Source: Herbaspirillum sp. SJZ107
Lineage (GTDB): Bacteria > Pseudomonadota > Gammaproteobacteria > Burkholderiales > Burkholderiaceae_D
Direction: 5' to 3'
Assembly: GCF_006715485.1 (NCBI RefSeq)
Contig: NZ_VFNH01000003.1
Coordinates: 372,001 to 436,000, forward strand
Length of the DNA stretch: 64,000 bases
This document shows positions 1-8,849 of this stretch, in pieces. Position 1 is the stretch's first letter; every line of letters begins with the position of its first letter. Below the pieces are notes generated by a model. It was not told where the DNA came from, searched no databases, and saw only the letters and a list, made by a program, of their open reading frames with translations. Position numbers and translations under genes: made by a program.

Positions 1-1251
1 GACATCGTCGCCGCCATCGTGCTGCAGGCGGCGCCGAGCGGCGTCACCGCGGTGCTGGCCTCGGGCGAGGAAATCCGGATCCAGGGCAGCGGCCTGTCCT
101 TCGCCCAGGGCTGGCTGTCGCCGAAAGCGGCCGAGACCCGCCGCATCCGCCGCGGCGCCGTGATCCGCGTCAGCCAGGACGGCGGCTCGTCCTGGAACAT
201 CACGCAGTTGCCGGAAGTGGAATCGGCCTTCGTCGCGGTCGATCCGTCCGACGGCCAGATCCGCGCGCTGGTGGGCGGCTTCGACTACAACCGCAGCAAG
301 TTCAACCACGTCACGCAGGCCTGGCGCCAGCCGGGTTCCTCGTTCAAGCCGTTCATTTATTCGGCATCGCTGGAGCGCGGCTTCTCGCCGGCCACCCTGA
401 TCAACGACGCCCCGATCTCCTTCGACGCCGGCTCGACCGGCGGCCAGGCCTGGGAGCCGAAGAACTACGACGCCAAGTACGAAGGCCCGATGACGATGCG
501 GCGCGGCCTGACCAAGTCGAAGAACATGATCTCGATCCGCATCCTGAACAAGATCGGCGCCCGCTACGGCCAGGAATATGCGACCCGCTTCGGCTTCGAC
601 GCCGACAAGAACCCGCCCTACCTGACGCTGGCGCTGGGCGCGGGCGCGACCACGCCGCTGCAGATGTCGGGCGCCTATTCCGTGTTCGCCAACGGCGGCT
701 ACCGCATCAGTCCTTACCTGATTTCCAAGGTGACCGATGCCGACGGCAAGGTGCTGTCGGAAGCGCGTCCGGAACGCGCCGGCGTCGAAGCCAACCGCGT
801 GATCGACGAGCGCAACGCCTACCTGATGGACAGCATGCTGCGCGACGTGGCGCGCTACGGCACCGCGGCCAAGGCCCAGGCCACCCTCAAGCGCCCCGAC
901 ATCGGCGGCAAGACCGGCACCACCAACGATTCGATGGATGCCTGGTTCGCCGGCTACACGCCGCACCTGGTCGGCATCGCCTGGATGGGCTACGACCAGC
1001 CGCGCAACCTCGGCAACAAGGAAACCGGCGGCGGCCTGGCGCTGCCGATCTGGATCGGCTTCATGCAGAAGGCGTTGAAGGGCGTGCCGGTCGAGGAGCG
1101 CACCGTGCCGGGCGGGCTGGTGCAGTACGGCGACGAGTACTACTACGCCGAAAATCCGCCGGGCACGGGCGTGCAGTCGCTGGACGTGGGTACGCCGTCG
1201 CCGCAGGGCGAGCAAAAGACGCGCGATGCCGTGCGTAACGAGCTGTTCTAG
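1..1251 (+). CDS. mrcA: Penicillin-binding protein 1A, C-terminal part (5' end outside window)
   Basis: Class A penicillin-binding protein that polymerises and crosslinks peptidoglycan in the periplasm. The reading frame is open from base 1, so the gene begins upstream; 416 codons are present. They cover the end of an OB-like insert and the transpeptidase domain. The three penicillin-binding motifs appear in order: SSFK (in QPGSSFKPF, nucleophile Ser near base 340), SKN (near 518) and KTGT (near 911). The N-terminal glycosyltransferase domain is not in the window. In many Burkholderiales mrcA lies next to cyaY; here a three-gene block separates them. Confidence 0.95.
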   Translation, partial: DIVAAIVLQAAPSGVTAVLASGEEIRIQGSGLSFAQGWLSPKAAETRRIRRGAVIRVSQDGGSSWNITQLPEVESAFVAVDPSDGQIRALVGGFDYNRSKFNHVTQAWRQPGSSFKPFIYSASLERGFSPATLINDAPISFDAGSTGGQAWEPKNYDAKYEGPMTMRRGLTKSKNMISIRILNKIGARYGQEYATRFGFDADKNPPYLTLALGAGATTPLQMSGAYSVFANGGYRISPYLISKVTDADGKVLSEARPERAGVEANRVIDERNAYLMDSMLRDVARYGTAAKAQATLKRPDIGGKTGTTNDSMDAWFAGYTPHLVGIAWMGYDQPRNLGNKETGGGLALPIWIGFMQKALKGVPVEERTVPGGLVQYGDEYYYAENPPGTGVQSLDVGTPSPQGEQKTRDAVRNELF

Positions 1252-1268
1252 GCCTCACGCGCACACAG

Positions 1269-1292
1269 GGCGGATGGCAAGCGCCGTCCGCC
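1269..1292 (+). terminator. Hairpin after mrcA, possible terminator
   Basis: A ten-base stem (GGCGGATGGC with GCCGTCCGCC, one G-T wobble) and an AAGC loop lie 17 bases after the mrcA stop. No T-run follows, so an intrinsic terminator is only possible. The rest of the 291-base gap before the next gene holds a candidate promoter and nothing else recognisable. Confidence 0.35.
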
Positions 1293-1441
1293 AGCATTAT
1301 TCTCCACCGGTGCCCGACACCACGTTCCGCCGCTTCATGCACCTTTCCCCTGTTTTCATGCATGCCGAATGGCAGGCTTCGTCATGCAATGCCCCTGATG
1401 GCCAGGCATGTGGTTTTTATGACAATCGTGCCCGGCATGTA

Positions 1442-1469
1442 TTTACACAGATACTGTCTTGGTTAAAAT
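1442..1469 (+). promoter_or_regulatory. Candidate sigma-70 promoter for the three-gene cassette
   Basis: TTTACA at 1442-1447 and TAAAAT at 1464-1469 are separated by 16 bases, about 75 bases before the lipoprotein start. Both hexamers are one mismatch from consensus. This local stretch is clearly more AT-rich than the surrounding coding DNA. Confidence 0.45.
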
Positions 1470-1542
1470 GACACCACCATAAGAATCGTCTGATGCCATG
1501 GGAAAAAATCCTAGGCACAGATAAAGATGCCAAGGGGTGTCC

Positions 1543-3069
1543 ATGTCCGATGTCTTGCTGCACAAGCATGCCTTCAGGCTGCTTGCGGTGCCTCTCATGC
1601 TTGCCATATCGGCTTGCTCGACCGTGATGAATCCCTACCTGGACACCGGCCAGGCCGCCAACAGGCCGGCCTGCGCGAGCACGCAGACCTGTACGCCGCG
1701 CGAGCGCTTCATCGCGGTCCGGAATGCGGCCGAAGCGGCCCAGGACCGGGCTCGCACAGGCTATGTCGAACGCGCGCGCATCAACTCGTGGAGCTCGGCA
1801 CTCGCCCTGCCGCTGACCGGCGCGCTGCTGTATGGCGGGGCGACCCGCTCGTCCGAGGGCGCGCGCAAGGGCCTTCTCGGGCTGGGGCTGGCCGTGGCCT
1901 CGGGGTACGAAGCACGCAATATCCTGTTGTCGGGTTCGCCGGAAGGCGTCTACATGCTGGCCGAGGTGCGTCTTGCCTGCGTGGTGGACGAAGCCTACAA
2001 ATATAACCTGGCGCCGGTGAGCGGCGGCTGCGAAGGACGGCAAACTGCGCTGGCGGAGCAGATCAAGGCGGTCCAGAAACTCAAGCCGACAGCGGAAATG
2101 AGCGTCAAGCGCGACGCCTACCTGGCAAGGGCCAACGGCGCGCTGACCCAGTACGAGCAACTCGACCAGACGATTTCGGCCGCCGCCGACCATATGCAGG
2201 CGGCGACGCGTACGATCGTTGCCGATAGCAACTTCCAGATCAAGACCGCCAGCCTCTCGCCCAGCGCCGCCACCGCGCTGCTGAAGTCCGAGCTGGCCGT
2301 CATCAACCCCGGCAGCAAACTGGATCCGAGCAAGGCCGGTTCGCCCACAGGCGACGACGACACCACCCCGGACAAGGATGTCATCGACGCGCTGAACCTT
2401 CTGGTGGACCGTCTCGGTGAATTCGCCCAGGCCTGCGTCAAGCCGCAGCCAAGCTCGCCGGCCGCGTTCGACGCCTGCACCACCTATTCGCCGGCGGTGC
2501 CGCCGGCGCCGACGCTGACGACCACGCTGCCCGCCAACGCCTTCGAGATGTCGCCGGGCGCCACCGTCAGCTTCACCGTCACCAGCAAGCCGAGCGGCAC
2601 ACCCTGGGCCGATTTCAGCGGCGACGTCGCCAGCGCGACGGCCGCACTGGGCCGCCCGCAGATCGTCACGCTGACGCCGACACAATCGCAAATCACCCTG
2701 AGCTATGCGAAGGCGGTGTCCAAGGAAACCACGGTCGTGCTGAGCCTGACCACGCTCGGCGTGGCCGGCAACGTGCTGCCCCTGACCATCACACTCATGC
2801 CGGATGCGGCGCCCACGGATGCCGGCAAGGCGACGGCAATGGCCGTGACGACGCGCGACCAGAAATTCGACCGCCTGAAAGGCGATGCTTGCTTGATGGG
2901 GATACTGAAGGTGCCCGATCCCTACAAACCGGACGACATCAAGGAAAAGCTGGCAATGCAGTGGCGCAACACTGCGTCGGGCGAACCGACCGACGAGCAG
3001 CTGACCTCCGACGTCTTCATCGGCAAGCTGAAGGCCAGTCCCACGCTCAATCCGGGCAAGTGCAACTGA
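1543..3069 (+). CDS. Predicted lipoprotein, first gene of a three-gene cassette
   Basis: I do not recognise the family. The 508-residue product starts with a signal peptide ending in a lipobox (ISAC, Cys near residue 24), so it should be an outer- or inner-membrane lipoprotein. The first half (to about residue 220) is mostly helical, with an Ala/Gly-rich segment around residues 85-125 that may touch the membrane. A charged low-complexity linker follows near 265-280. The second half is Ser/Thr/Pro-rich and looks like beta-sandwich sequence. The ATG at 1543 is preferred because AAGGGG lies 5 bases upstream; a GTG at 1537 is in frame. The next gene begins 3 bases after the stop, so the two are probably translated together. 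Confidence 0.8.
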   Translation: MSDVLLHKHAFRLLAVPLMLAISACSTVMNPYLDTGQAANRPACASTQTCTPRERFIAVRNAAEAAQDRARTGYVERARINSWSSALALPLTGALLYGGATRSSEGARKGLLGLGLAVASGYEARNILLSGSPEGVYMLAEVRLACVVDEAYKYNLAPVSGGCEGRQTALAEQIKAVQKLKPTAEMSVKRDAYLARANGALTQYEQLDQTISAAADHMQAATRTIVADSNFQIKTASLSPSAATALLKSELAVINPGSKLDPSKAGSPTGDDDTTPDKDVIDALNLLVDRLGEFAQACVKPQPSSPAAFDACTTYSPAVPPAPTLTTTLPANAFEMSPGATVSFTVTSKPSGTPWADFSGDVASATAALGRPQIVTLTPTQSQITLSYAKAVSKETTVVLSLTTLGVAGNVLPLTITLMPDAAPTDAGKATAMAVTTRDQKFDRLKGDACLMGILKVPDPYKPDDIKEKLAMQWRNTASGEPTDEQLTSDVFIGKLKASPTLNPGKCN

Positions 3070-3072
3070 ACC

Positions 3073-3783
3073 ATGGTCAATCCCATCAAGATCTGGAACC
3101 GGGCCGTGCCCAACATGGTCGGCACCGTCAGCTGTCTGGTCAGGTGGCGGAACCAGTACGCGGTGCTCGGGGTGGCGCACGTGCTGACGCCCACCTGCCT
3201 CGGCACCAGTCCATCCGCCCGTCCCATCGTGGAATGCGGCGTGAGTCCGGTGTCCGAAATCGGCGTGATCGGCAATTGGAACTTGGCGGTCAGCAATAAC
3301 GGCATGCCCCGAGACAGCTCAACGGATGCGGCGGTGGCCACGATCGACAGCGATACAGCCGCGAAACTGGTACGTCAGCAGGATTTCCTGCCCAGCGGCA
3401 TACGAAGAACGCCGCTGACGGCGGACGAGCCCCTGTTCTTCACCGGCGCGGCCAGCGGGACGTCGCATACGACGGTGCTTCACGACGCCAACGCACAGGC
3501 GCCTTTCGGGTACTTCGTCTATGAATTGGGAAAAGTCCGCCCAGCAAGGACCGTGAATGTGATGCTGCACGGGTTGATACAGACCGACAGACGGAACGCA
3601 GTCCGCGGCGACAGCGGTTCCCTGCTGCGCGACGAACGCGGCCAGGCGATCGGGATCCTGGTCGGCATGGACCGGGATGAGACTTATTGTTATTTTTCGC
3701 CGCTCGGCCCCATCCTCGGCGACTTCGCGGCCGAACTGGTGACGCAGGACGATCCACTGTCGAAACAGATGAGGGTCGCCTAG
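3073..3783 (+). CDS. Trypsin-like serine protease homologue
   Basis: The 236-residue product looks like a chymotrypsin-fold (S1-like) peptidase. A plausible triad is visible: His36 in GVAHVL, Asp85 in DAAVA, and Ser181 in RGDSGS, in the order and spacing of trypsin-like enzymes. There is no signal peptide or membrane segment, so either it works in the cytoplasm or it reaches the envelope by a route not seen here; this is odd, because its neighbours are a lipoprotein and a membrane protein. It starts 3 bases after the lipoprotein stop and ends 1 base before the next ATG, which implies co-translation. Activity is inferred from motifs only; the His is in GVAH rather than the usual TAAHC. Confidence 0.72.
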   Translation: MVNPIKIWNRAVPNMVGTVSCLVRWRNQYAVLGVAHVLTPTCLGTSPSARPIVECGVSPVSEIGVIGNWNLAVSNNGMPRDSSTDAAVATIDSDTAAKLVRQQDFLPSGIRRTPLTADEPLFFTGAASGTSHTTVLHDANAQAPFGYFVYELGKVRPARTVNVMLHGLIQTDRRNAVRGDSGSLLRDERGQAIGILVGMDRDETYCYFSPLGPILGDFAAELVTQDDPLSKQMRVA

Positions 3784-3784
3784 G

Positions 3785-4969
3785 ATGCCGAGCACCGTGG
3801 ATTTCATCGTCAGCATGGTGCTGGTCTTCGCCGTGTTCGCCGTGCTGGTCAGCACGTTTACCGAGATATGGCATACCGTGCGCAACCAGCGCGCCCGCTG
3901 CCTGTGGGCCGGCGTCGCGCGCATGCTGGGAGACGACGCCGCCGGGCGCCAGATCGTCGACGACCTGAAACGGCATCCGGCGCTGTGCGCCATGGCAAGC
4001 GGCGACAAGGACCTGGCGTCCTACCTGCCTTCGCAGCTTTTTGCGGCCGCGCTGGTCGATGTGCTGATGGCGATGCCGGCCCAGTCCCGTTCCGAACCGC
4101 ATGGCCTTGGCGACGCGATCGCGGCGGCGGTCCAGGAAAGCGACCAGGCCGGCGCGGTGCTGGGGTTCCTGTGGCGGCGTGCCGGTGCCGACCCGGCGCT
4201 GTTCCAGCAGCAGGTCGCGGCCTATTTCGACCAGTTGATGGACCGGGTCAGCGGTTGGTACAAGCGCGGCAGTGCGCGGCGCTGTTTCCTGGCCGGCCTG
4301 CTGTGCGCCATCGCATTCAACATCGATGCCGTGCATCTGGCCAGGGCGCTCTGGAACGATCCCCACCTGGCACAGGCTTATGCTGCCAATGGCGAACGGA
4401 CGCTGCTCGCGTACTCGCAGGATGGCGGCGCCGGGCCAGCGGCGGATCCGAACAGGGTGGTCCAGGCGGGGCTGGCCATGGAGTTGCCGATCGGCTGGCC
4501 GGCGAAGTGGTACCAGGAACGGCAAGGACAAGAGCGTGGCGTGCCGCTGTCGGAGTACGTCTGGACAGCGCTCGGGTTTCTCATCATGGCCTGCGCCTGC
4601 CTGATCGGCGCGCCGCTCTGGTTCCAGTTGCTCGCCGCCTTGATGCCGCTCAGGATGGCGGGCAAGGTGCCTGCGCGTGCGGCACCGCCGCAGGAGTTGC
4701 CCGACGCCGTGCCGGCACCCACCGCGCCACCGGTGGGCAGCAGCAGCGGCGACGAAGCCTTGAATTACATCGAGCACAAGCTGGTCCGGAACGGCGACGT
4801 CGACGTGCTCCAGCGCGCCCTGGGCGTCAAGGAAACGGGTGGCTTCGATACCGCCACCCGCAGTGCGATCGATCGCCGCCAAGGCGAATTCGGCTTCGAA
4901 AGAACCGGCCAGGTGACGCGCATGTTCCTCAAAAAACTGGGCATCGACGACCTGGCCGCGAAGCCATGA
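3785..4969 (+). CDS. Membrane protein with C-terminal peptidoglycan-binding-like domain
   Basis: The family is not recognised. The 394-residue protein has an N-terminal membrane helix (about residues 6-28), two more hydrophobic segments (about 165-190 and 255-290), and a Pro/Ala-rich linker near 295-320. A final 70-residue helical unit (LQRALGVKETGGFD... followed by Arg- and Lys-rich helices) resembles peptidoglycan-binding domain 1, where LQ..LG and GxFD motifs are typical. It is the last gene of the cassette, one base after the protease gene. Cyclic control of the protease by a membrane partner is conceivable, but that is inference. Its stop is only 18 bases from the convergent cyaY stop. 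Confidence 0.72.
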   Translation: MPSTVDFIVSMVLVFAVFAVLVSTFTEIWHTVRNQRARCLWAGVARMLGDDAAGRQIVDDLKRHPALCAMASGDKDLASYLPSQLFAAALVDVLMAMPAQSRSEPHGLGDAIAAAVQESDQAGAVLGFLWRRAGADPALFQQQVAAYFDQLMDRVSGWYKRGSARRCFLAGLLCAIAFNIDAVHLARALWNDPHLAQAYAANGERTLLAYSQDGGAGPAADPNRVVQAGLAMELPIGWPAKWYQERQGQERGVPLSEYVWTALGFLIMACACLIGAPLWFQLLAALMPLRMAGKVPARAAPPQELPDAVPAPTAPPVGSSSGDEALNYIEHKLVRNGDVDVLQRALGVKETGGFDTATRSAIDRRQGEFGFERTGQVTRMFLKKLGIDDLAAKP

Positions 4970-4987
4970 CGCGCCTGCCGCGCCGTA

Positions 4988-5317
4988 TCAGCCCAGCTTG
5001 ACCGGCGCCCCGCCCTGCTGGCTGGCGAAGTCCGACAGCGCGGTGAAGAATTCGCTGTCGTCGCGCGTGTTGCGCCATTCGTCGCCGACGCGCTTGTAGT
5101 GGAAGCCGCCGGCGCGCGCCGCGATCCACATCTCCTGCAGCGGCGCCTGGCTGTTGACGATGATTTTCGAACCATTGTCGACGAACTCGATTTCGAGCAC
5201 GTTGCCATTCCGCTTGCATTCGACGTCGACGACATCCTGCTCGAACAGGCGGTCGAACGCTTGCTCGATCCGGTCCAGGGTGGACTCGGCGAGGTCCAAA
5301 AATTCGGTTTCGGTCAT
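4988..5317 (-). CDS. cyaY: Frataxin-like iron-sulfur assembly protein CyaY
   Basis: Small cytoplasmic protein that binds iron and tunes iron-sulfur cluster assembly through the cysteine desulfurase IscS. At 109 residues it has the usual length. It shows the acidic first helix (ETEFLDLAESTLDRIEQAFD), followed by strands with the frataxin-type motifs NGSKIIVN, QAPLQEMWIAA and GGFHYK. The ATG at 5317 is chosen over a TTG 12 bases upstream because GGAG lies about 8 bases before it. It is transcribed away from lptM with only about 30-40 bases between the start codons, the same divergent arrangement as cyaY and lptM (yifL) in E. coli. Confidence 0.95.
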   Translation of the reverse strand: MTETEFLDLAESTLDRIEQAFDRLFEQDVVDVECKRNGNVLEIEFVDNGSKIIVNSQAPLQEMWIAARAGGFHYKRVGDEWRNTRDDSEFFTALSDFASQQGGAPVKLG

Positions 5318-5346
5318 GCTACACTCCAAGGTCTGCTAATCAAACC

Positions 5347-5622
5347 GTGATTCTAATCGTGAAGTCCTCATTTGCGCTGCCTGCCGCTCTGGCAACCCTG
5401 CTGACGCTGTCCGCCTGCGGCCAGACCGGTCCGCTGTACATGCCCAAGCCGCCGAAGCACAAGGGTGCCGCGCCCGCCGGTCCGGCCGCACCGGCGCCGG
5501 CGCCGGCCACCATCGCCGTGCCGCCAGCACCGGCCGCGGGCACCGCCGTGCCGGCCGCCGAGTCGAACGCCAACAACACCCAGGCCACGATGCCGCCGTC
5601 TTCCGTTCCTGCTTCCCAATAA
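5347..5622 (+). CDS. lptM: LptM-like small lipoprotein
   Basis: A 91-residue (or 87 if GTG at 5359 is used) lipoprotein with lipobox LSAC followed directly by GQTGPLYMP. The CGxxGPLYxP signature is that of LptM (YifL), an outer-membrane lipoprotein that helps LptD fold and form correct disulfides during lipopolysaccharide transporter assembly. The rest is a Pro/Ala-rich, probably disordered tail, longer than in E. coli. No ATG start exists; the protein begins with GTG at 5347 or 5359, and neither has a clear ribosome binding site. It lies 12 bases before lysA and is probably co-transcribed with it. Confidence 0.85.
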   Translation: MILIVKSSFALPAALATLLTLSACGQTGPLYMPKPPKHKGAAPAGPAAPAPAPATIAVPPAPAAGTAVPAAESNANNTQATMPPSSVPASQ

Positions 5623-5634
5623 GTTCCCATCGCC

Positions 5635-6909
5635 ATGTCGCATTTCTCGTACCAGAACGGCGTGCTGCACGCCGAAAGCGTTGCCCTGTCCGATATCGCC
5701 ACCCGGTTCGGCACCCCGGCCTACGTCTATTCCAAAGCCCAGCTGCTGGAAAACTTCACCGGCTATGCCGCCCCGGCCAAGGGTCGCGATGCACTGGTCT
5801 GCTATGCGATGAAGGCCAATTCGAACCTGGCCATCCTCGACCTGCTGGCGCGCGAAGGCGCCGGCTTCGACATCGTCTCGGGCGGCGAACTGCTGCGCGT
5901 GATCGCCGCCGGCGGCGACCCGGGCAAGGTGATCTTCTCGGGCGTGGGCAAGACCGTGCAGGAAATCGAGCTGGCGCTGGAAGAGGGCATCCTGTGCTTC
6001 AACGTCGAGTCGATCCCCGAGCTGGACCGCATCAACGAAGTCGCCGGCCGCCTCGGCAAGCGCGCGCCGGTATCGCTGCGCGTGAATCCGAACGTCGACG
6101 CCAAGACCCACCCGTACATCGCGACCGGCCTGAAGGCCAGCAAGTTCGGCGTGGCGTTCTCGGATGCGCTGGCCACCTACCGCAGCGCCGCCGCCCTTCC
6201 GCACCTGGACGTGGTCGGCATCGATTGCCACATCGGCTCGCAACTGCTGGACGATGCGCCGCTGCTGGAAGCGCTGGATAAACTGATCGAGCTGATCGAC
6301 ACCCTGGCGCTGGAAGGCATCCATTTGCACCACCTCGACGTTGGCGGCGGCCTGGGCATCGACTACGGCAGCGCCGATGGCCAGCCGGTGCCGATCGGCG
6401 ATTACGTCAGCCGCGTGTTCGCGCGCGTGGACGCCTGGCGCGCCGCAAAATACGACGGCAAGCCGATCAAGGTGATCTTCGAGCCGGGCCGTTCGATCGT
6501 CGGCAATGCCGGCGTGCTCTTGATGTCGGTCGAGTTCCTGAAGCCGGGCGAAGAAAAGAACTTCTGCGTGGTCGACGCCGCCATGAACGACATGGCGCGT
6601 CCGGCCATGTACCAGGCCTGGATGGACGTCAAGCCGGTCGTGCCGCGCGAAGGCGATGCCCCGGTCTACGACCTGGTCGGTCCGGTATGCGAATCGGGCG
6701 ACTGGCTGGCGCGCGACCGCGCCCTTGCCGTGCAGCCGGGCGACGTGCTGGCGATGATGGCGGCCGGCGCCTACGGCTTCACCATGTCCTCGAACTACAA
6801 CACGCGCGGCCGCGCCGCCGAGCTGCTGGTCGACGGCGACAAGGTGCACCTGATCCGCCGCCGCGAGACGCCGGCAGAGCTGTTTGCGCTGGAAACGCTG
6901 GTCAAATAA
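5635..6909 (+). CDS. lysA: Diaminopimelate decarboxylase
   Basis: Cytoplasmic PLP enzyme that decarboxylates meso-diaminopimelate to L-lysine, the last step of lysine synthesis. The 424-residue protein has the normal family length. The PLP lysine is in CYAMKANSN (near residue 62). Other fold-type III motifs follow in order: HIGSQ, GGGLGIDY, FEPGRSIVGNAG, and the C-terminal GPVCESGDW loop whose Cys contributes to the active site across the dimer. The final AAGAYGFTMSSNYN segment is also typical. lysA follows lptM in the conserved cyaY-lptM-lysA neighbourhood. Confidence 0.98.
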   Translation: MSHFSYQNGVLHAESVALSDIATRFGTPAYVYSKAQLLENFTGYAAPAKGRDALVCYAMKANSNLAILDLLAREGAGFDIVSGGELLRVIAAGGDPGKVIFSGVGKTVQEIELALEEGILCFNVESIPELDRINEVAGRLGKRAPVSLRVNPNVDAKTHPYIATGLKASKFGVAFSDALATYRSAAALPHLDVVGIDCHIGSQLLDDAPLLEALDKLIELIDTLALEGIHLHHLDVGGGLGIDYGSADGQPVPIGDYVSRVFARVDAWRAAKYDGKPIKVIFEPGRSIVGNAGVLLMSVEFLKPGEEKNFCVVDAAMNDMARPAMYQAWMDVKPVVPREGDAPVYDLVGPVCESGDWLARDRALAVQPGDVLAMMAAGAYGFTMSSNYNTRGRAAELLVDGDKVHLIRRRETPAELFALETLVK

Positions 6910-6980
6910 AACGCCGCTGAAGTCCCCTTCGCGCTTGCGTGAATGATAATATTTCCGGAAAGATACTCCGGAGGTTGTTC

Positions 6981-8849
6981 ATGCAAGCGCACTATCCTGC
7001 CGATTCCCCCACCCTGCCCGTCCCGGCATCGCCGCGCACCGGTGCCCGCCGTATTACGCTGGGGCTGCTGCAAGGCCTGTTTCTCTATATTCTGTACCGC
7101 GCCACCCAGCAACAGGTGTGGCCGGCCACCTCGCCCCTGGCGTTCGCGCCGATGCTGCTGGCCGGGCTGTACGTGCCGCTGATCGCGATCTCGGGACTGG
7201 GCCACATGGACCGGCGCCGCCTTGCGCTGTGGGTCGGCAGCGCCGCCGTGCTGCTGGCCGGCCTGGCCTGCTACGACGCCTGGCGCGTGGCCGACCTGCC
7301 GCTGTGGCGCGACACGGTGCCGGGGCCGTCCCCACTGCGCCGCTCCGCCGAGCCCTCGGCCGCCCTGCTGTTCTACGGCGCCGCCGGCCTGTTCATCGCC
7401 CATGCGCTGGTCCTGGCCGCCGTGCGCGACGGGCGCCGCATCGCCACCTATCCCACCCACTTCGACATCGCCTGGAAGCTCGGCGTGCAGATCGCCTTCA
7501 GCGTGCTGTTCACCGGCGTCACCTGGCTGGTGCTGCTGCTCGGCGCCCAGCTGTTCGAGCTGGTGAAGCTGCATTTCCTGAGCCGGATCATGCACGAAGC
7601 CTGGTTCGGCATCCCGGTCACTGCCTTCGCATTCGCCTGCGCCATGCACCTGACCGACGTGCGTCCGGCCATCGTGCGCGGCATCCGCGGGCTGCTGCTG
7701 GTGCTGCTGTCCTGGCTGCTGCCGGTGACGGTGCTGCTGGTCGGCGGTTTCCTGGCGGCGCTGCCCTTCACCGGCTTGGCGCCGCTGTGGAGCACGCGCC
7801 ATGCGGCGGCAGTGCTGCTGTGCGCGGCGGCCGCCTTCGTGATCCTCATCAACGCCGCCTGGCAACAGGGCGGCGACGGCAAGGACGTCGCGCGCGTGGT
7901 GCGGGTGGCGGCGCGTATTGCGGCCCTGCTGCTGGCACCGCTGGTGCTGATCGCCGCCTATGCGCTATTGCTGCGCGTGCGTGACTACGGCTGGACCGGC
8001 GACCGTGTCGCTGCCGCCGCCTGCATCCTGGTGGCCGCCTGCTATGCGGCCGGCTATTTCCGCGCCGGTTTGCGGCCCGGCTGGCTGCCAGCGCTGGCGA
8101 AGGTGAACATCGCGGCCGCCTTCGTGGTCATCGGCGTGCTGCTGGCCTTGTTCTCGCCGCTGCTCGATCCGGCGCGCATCTCGGTCGGCAGCCAGGTGGC
8201 ACGCCTGGGCACCGGCCAGGTCAAGGCCGACAAGTTCGACTTTGCCTTCCTGCGCTTCGACGGCGCGCGCTTCGGACGTGCCGCGCTGGACCGGCTCGAA
8301 CGCGAGGCGGCCGGTGCCGATGCCGCACTGGTACGCGCGCGCATTGCCGCGGCGCGCGCACTGCATTACCGTGGCGAGACGCCAAAGCAGGCAGCGCCGA
8401 CGGCACTCGACCTGGCGGCCAACCTGCGCATGCGCAGCCCGCAGGCCGCGCTGCCCGACAGCTTCCTGCGCACCGACTGGAGCCGCAAGCCGAGGATGCA
8501 CCAGTATCCGGATTGCCTGCGCAGGCGCGGCACCCGGTGCGACGTCTACATGCTGGACCTGAACGGCGACGGCAGGCTCGAGGTGCTGGTGGTCGGCAAC
8601 CGCGGCCTGGAGTCGGTCGTGATCGGAGAAGATGCGCAGGGACAATGGAGTGCGCTGGCCACCGTCGCCTTCGACGCGGCGCCCTGCGACAGCCTGCTGC
8701 AGGGCCTGGCCGCCGGCCAGGTGCGCGCGGTGGCGCCGGTCCTCAGCGATATCGAGATCGGCGGTTTGCACGGCCGGCTGTCGCCATTCTCACCGGTGGC
8801 GGGCTGCAAGCCGTCAGGCGCTGCGCCCTATCCCGTACAGGGCGACTAA
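6981..8849 (+). CDS. DUF4153-like polytopic membrane protein
   Basis: A 622-residue inner-membrane protein with roughly ten hydrophobic segments in the first 400 residues. The N-terminus (RRITLGLLQGLFLYILYRA) resembles DUF4153 proteins, whose function is unknown. The C-terminal 200 residues are soluble and probably periplasmic. They contain DLNGDGRLEVLVVGNRG, which matches an FG-GAP/calcium-loop type DxNxDGxxE element, and a cluster of cysteines. The start is set at ATG 6981 because GGAGG lies exactly 6 bases before it; an upstream in-frame ATG at 6939 has no such site. Its stop overlaps the convergent small gene by 4 bases. Confidence 0.8.
   Translation: MQAHYPADSPTLPVPASPRTGARRITLGLLQGLFLYILYRATQQQVWPATSPLAFAPMLLAGLYVPLIAISGLGHMDRRRLALWVGSAAVLLAGLACYDAWRVADLPLWRDTVPGPSPLRRSAEPSAALLFYGAAGLFIAHALVLAAVRDGRRIATYPTHFDIAWKLGVQIAFSVLFTGVTWLVLLLGAQLFELVKLHFLSRIMHEAWFGIPVTAFAFACAMHLTDVRPAIVRGIRGLLLVLLSWLLPVTVLLVGGFLAALPFTGLAPLWSTRHAAAVLLCAAAAFVILINAAWQQGGDGKDVARVVRVAARIAALLLAPLVLIAAYALLLRVRDYGWTGDRVAAAACILVAACYAAGYFRAGLRPGWLPALAKVNIAAAFVVIGVLLALFSPLLDPARISVGSQVARLGTGQVKADKFDFAFLRFDGARFGRAALDRLEREAAGADAALVRARIAAARALHYRGETPKQAAPTALDLAANLRMRSPQAALPDSFLRTDWSRKPRMHQYPDCLRRRGTRCDVYMLDLNGDGRLEVLVVGNRGLESVVIGEDAQGQWSALATVAFDAAPCDSLLQGLAAGQVRAVAPVLSDIEIGGLHGRLSPFSPVAGCKPSGAAPYPVQGD

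Noticed and set aside
6939..8849. Upstream ATG at 6939 for the DUF4153-like gene
   Set aside because: GGAGG at 6970-6974 is placed exactly for ATG 6981, and the extra 14 residues do not resemble the family.
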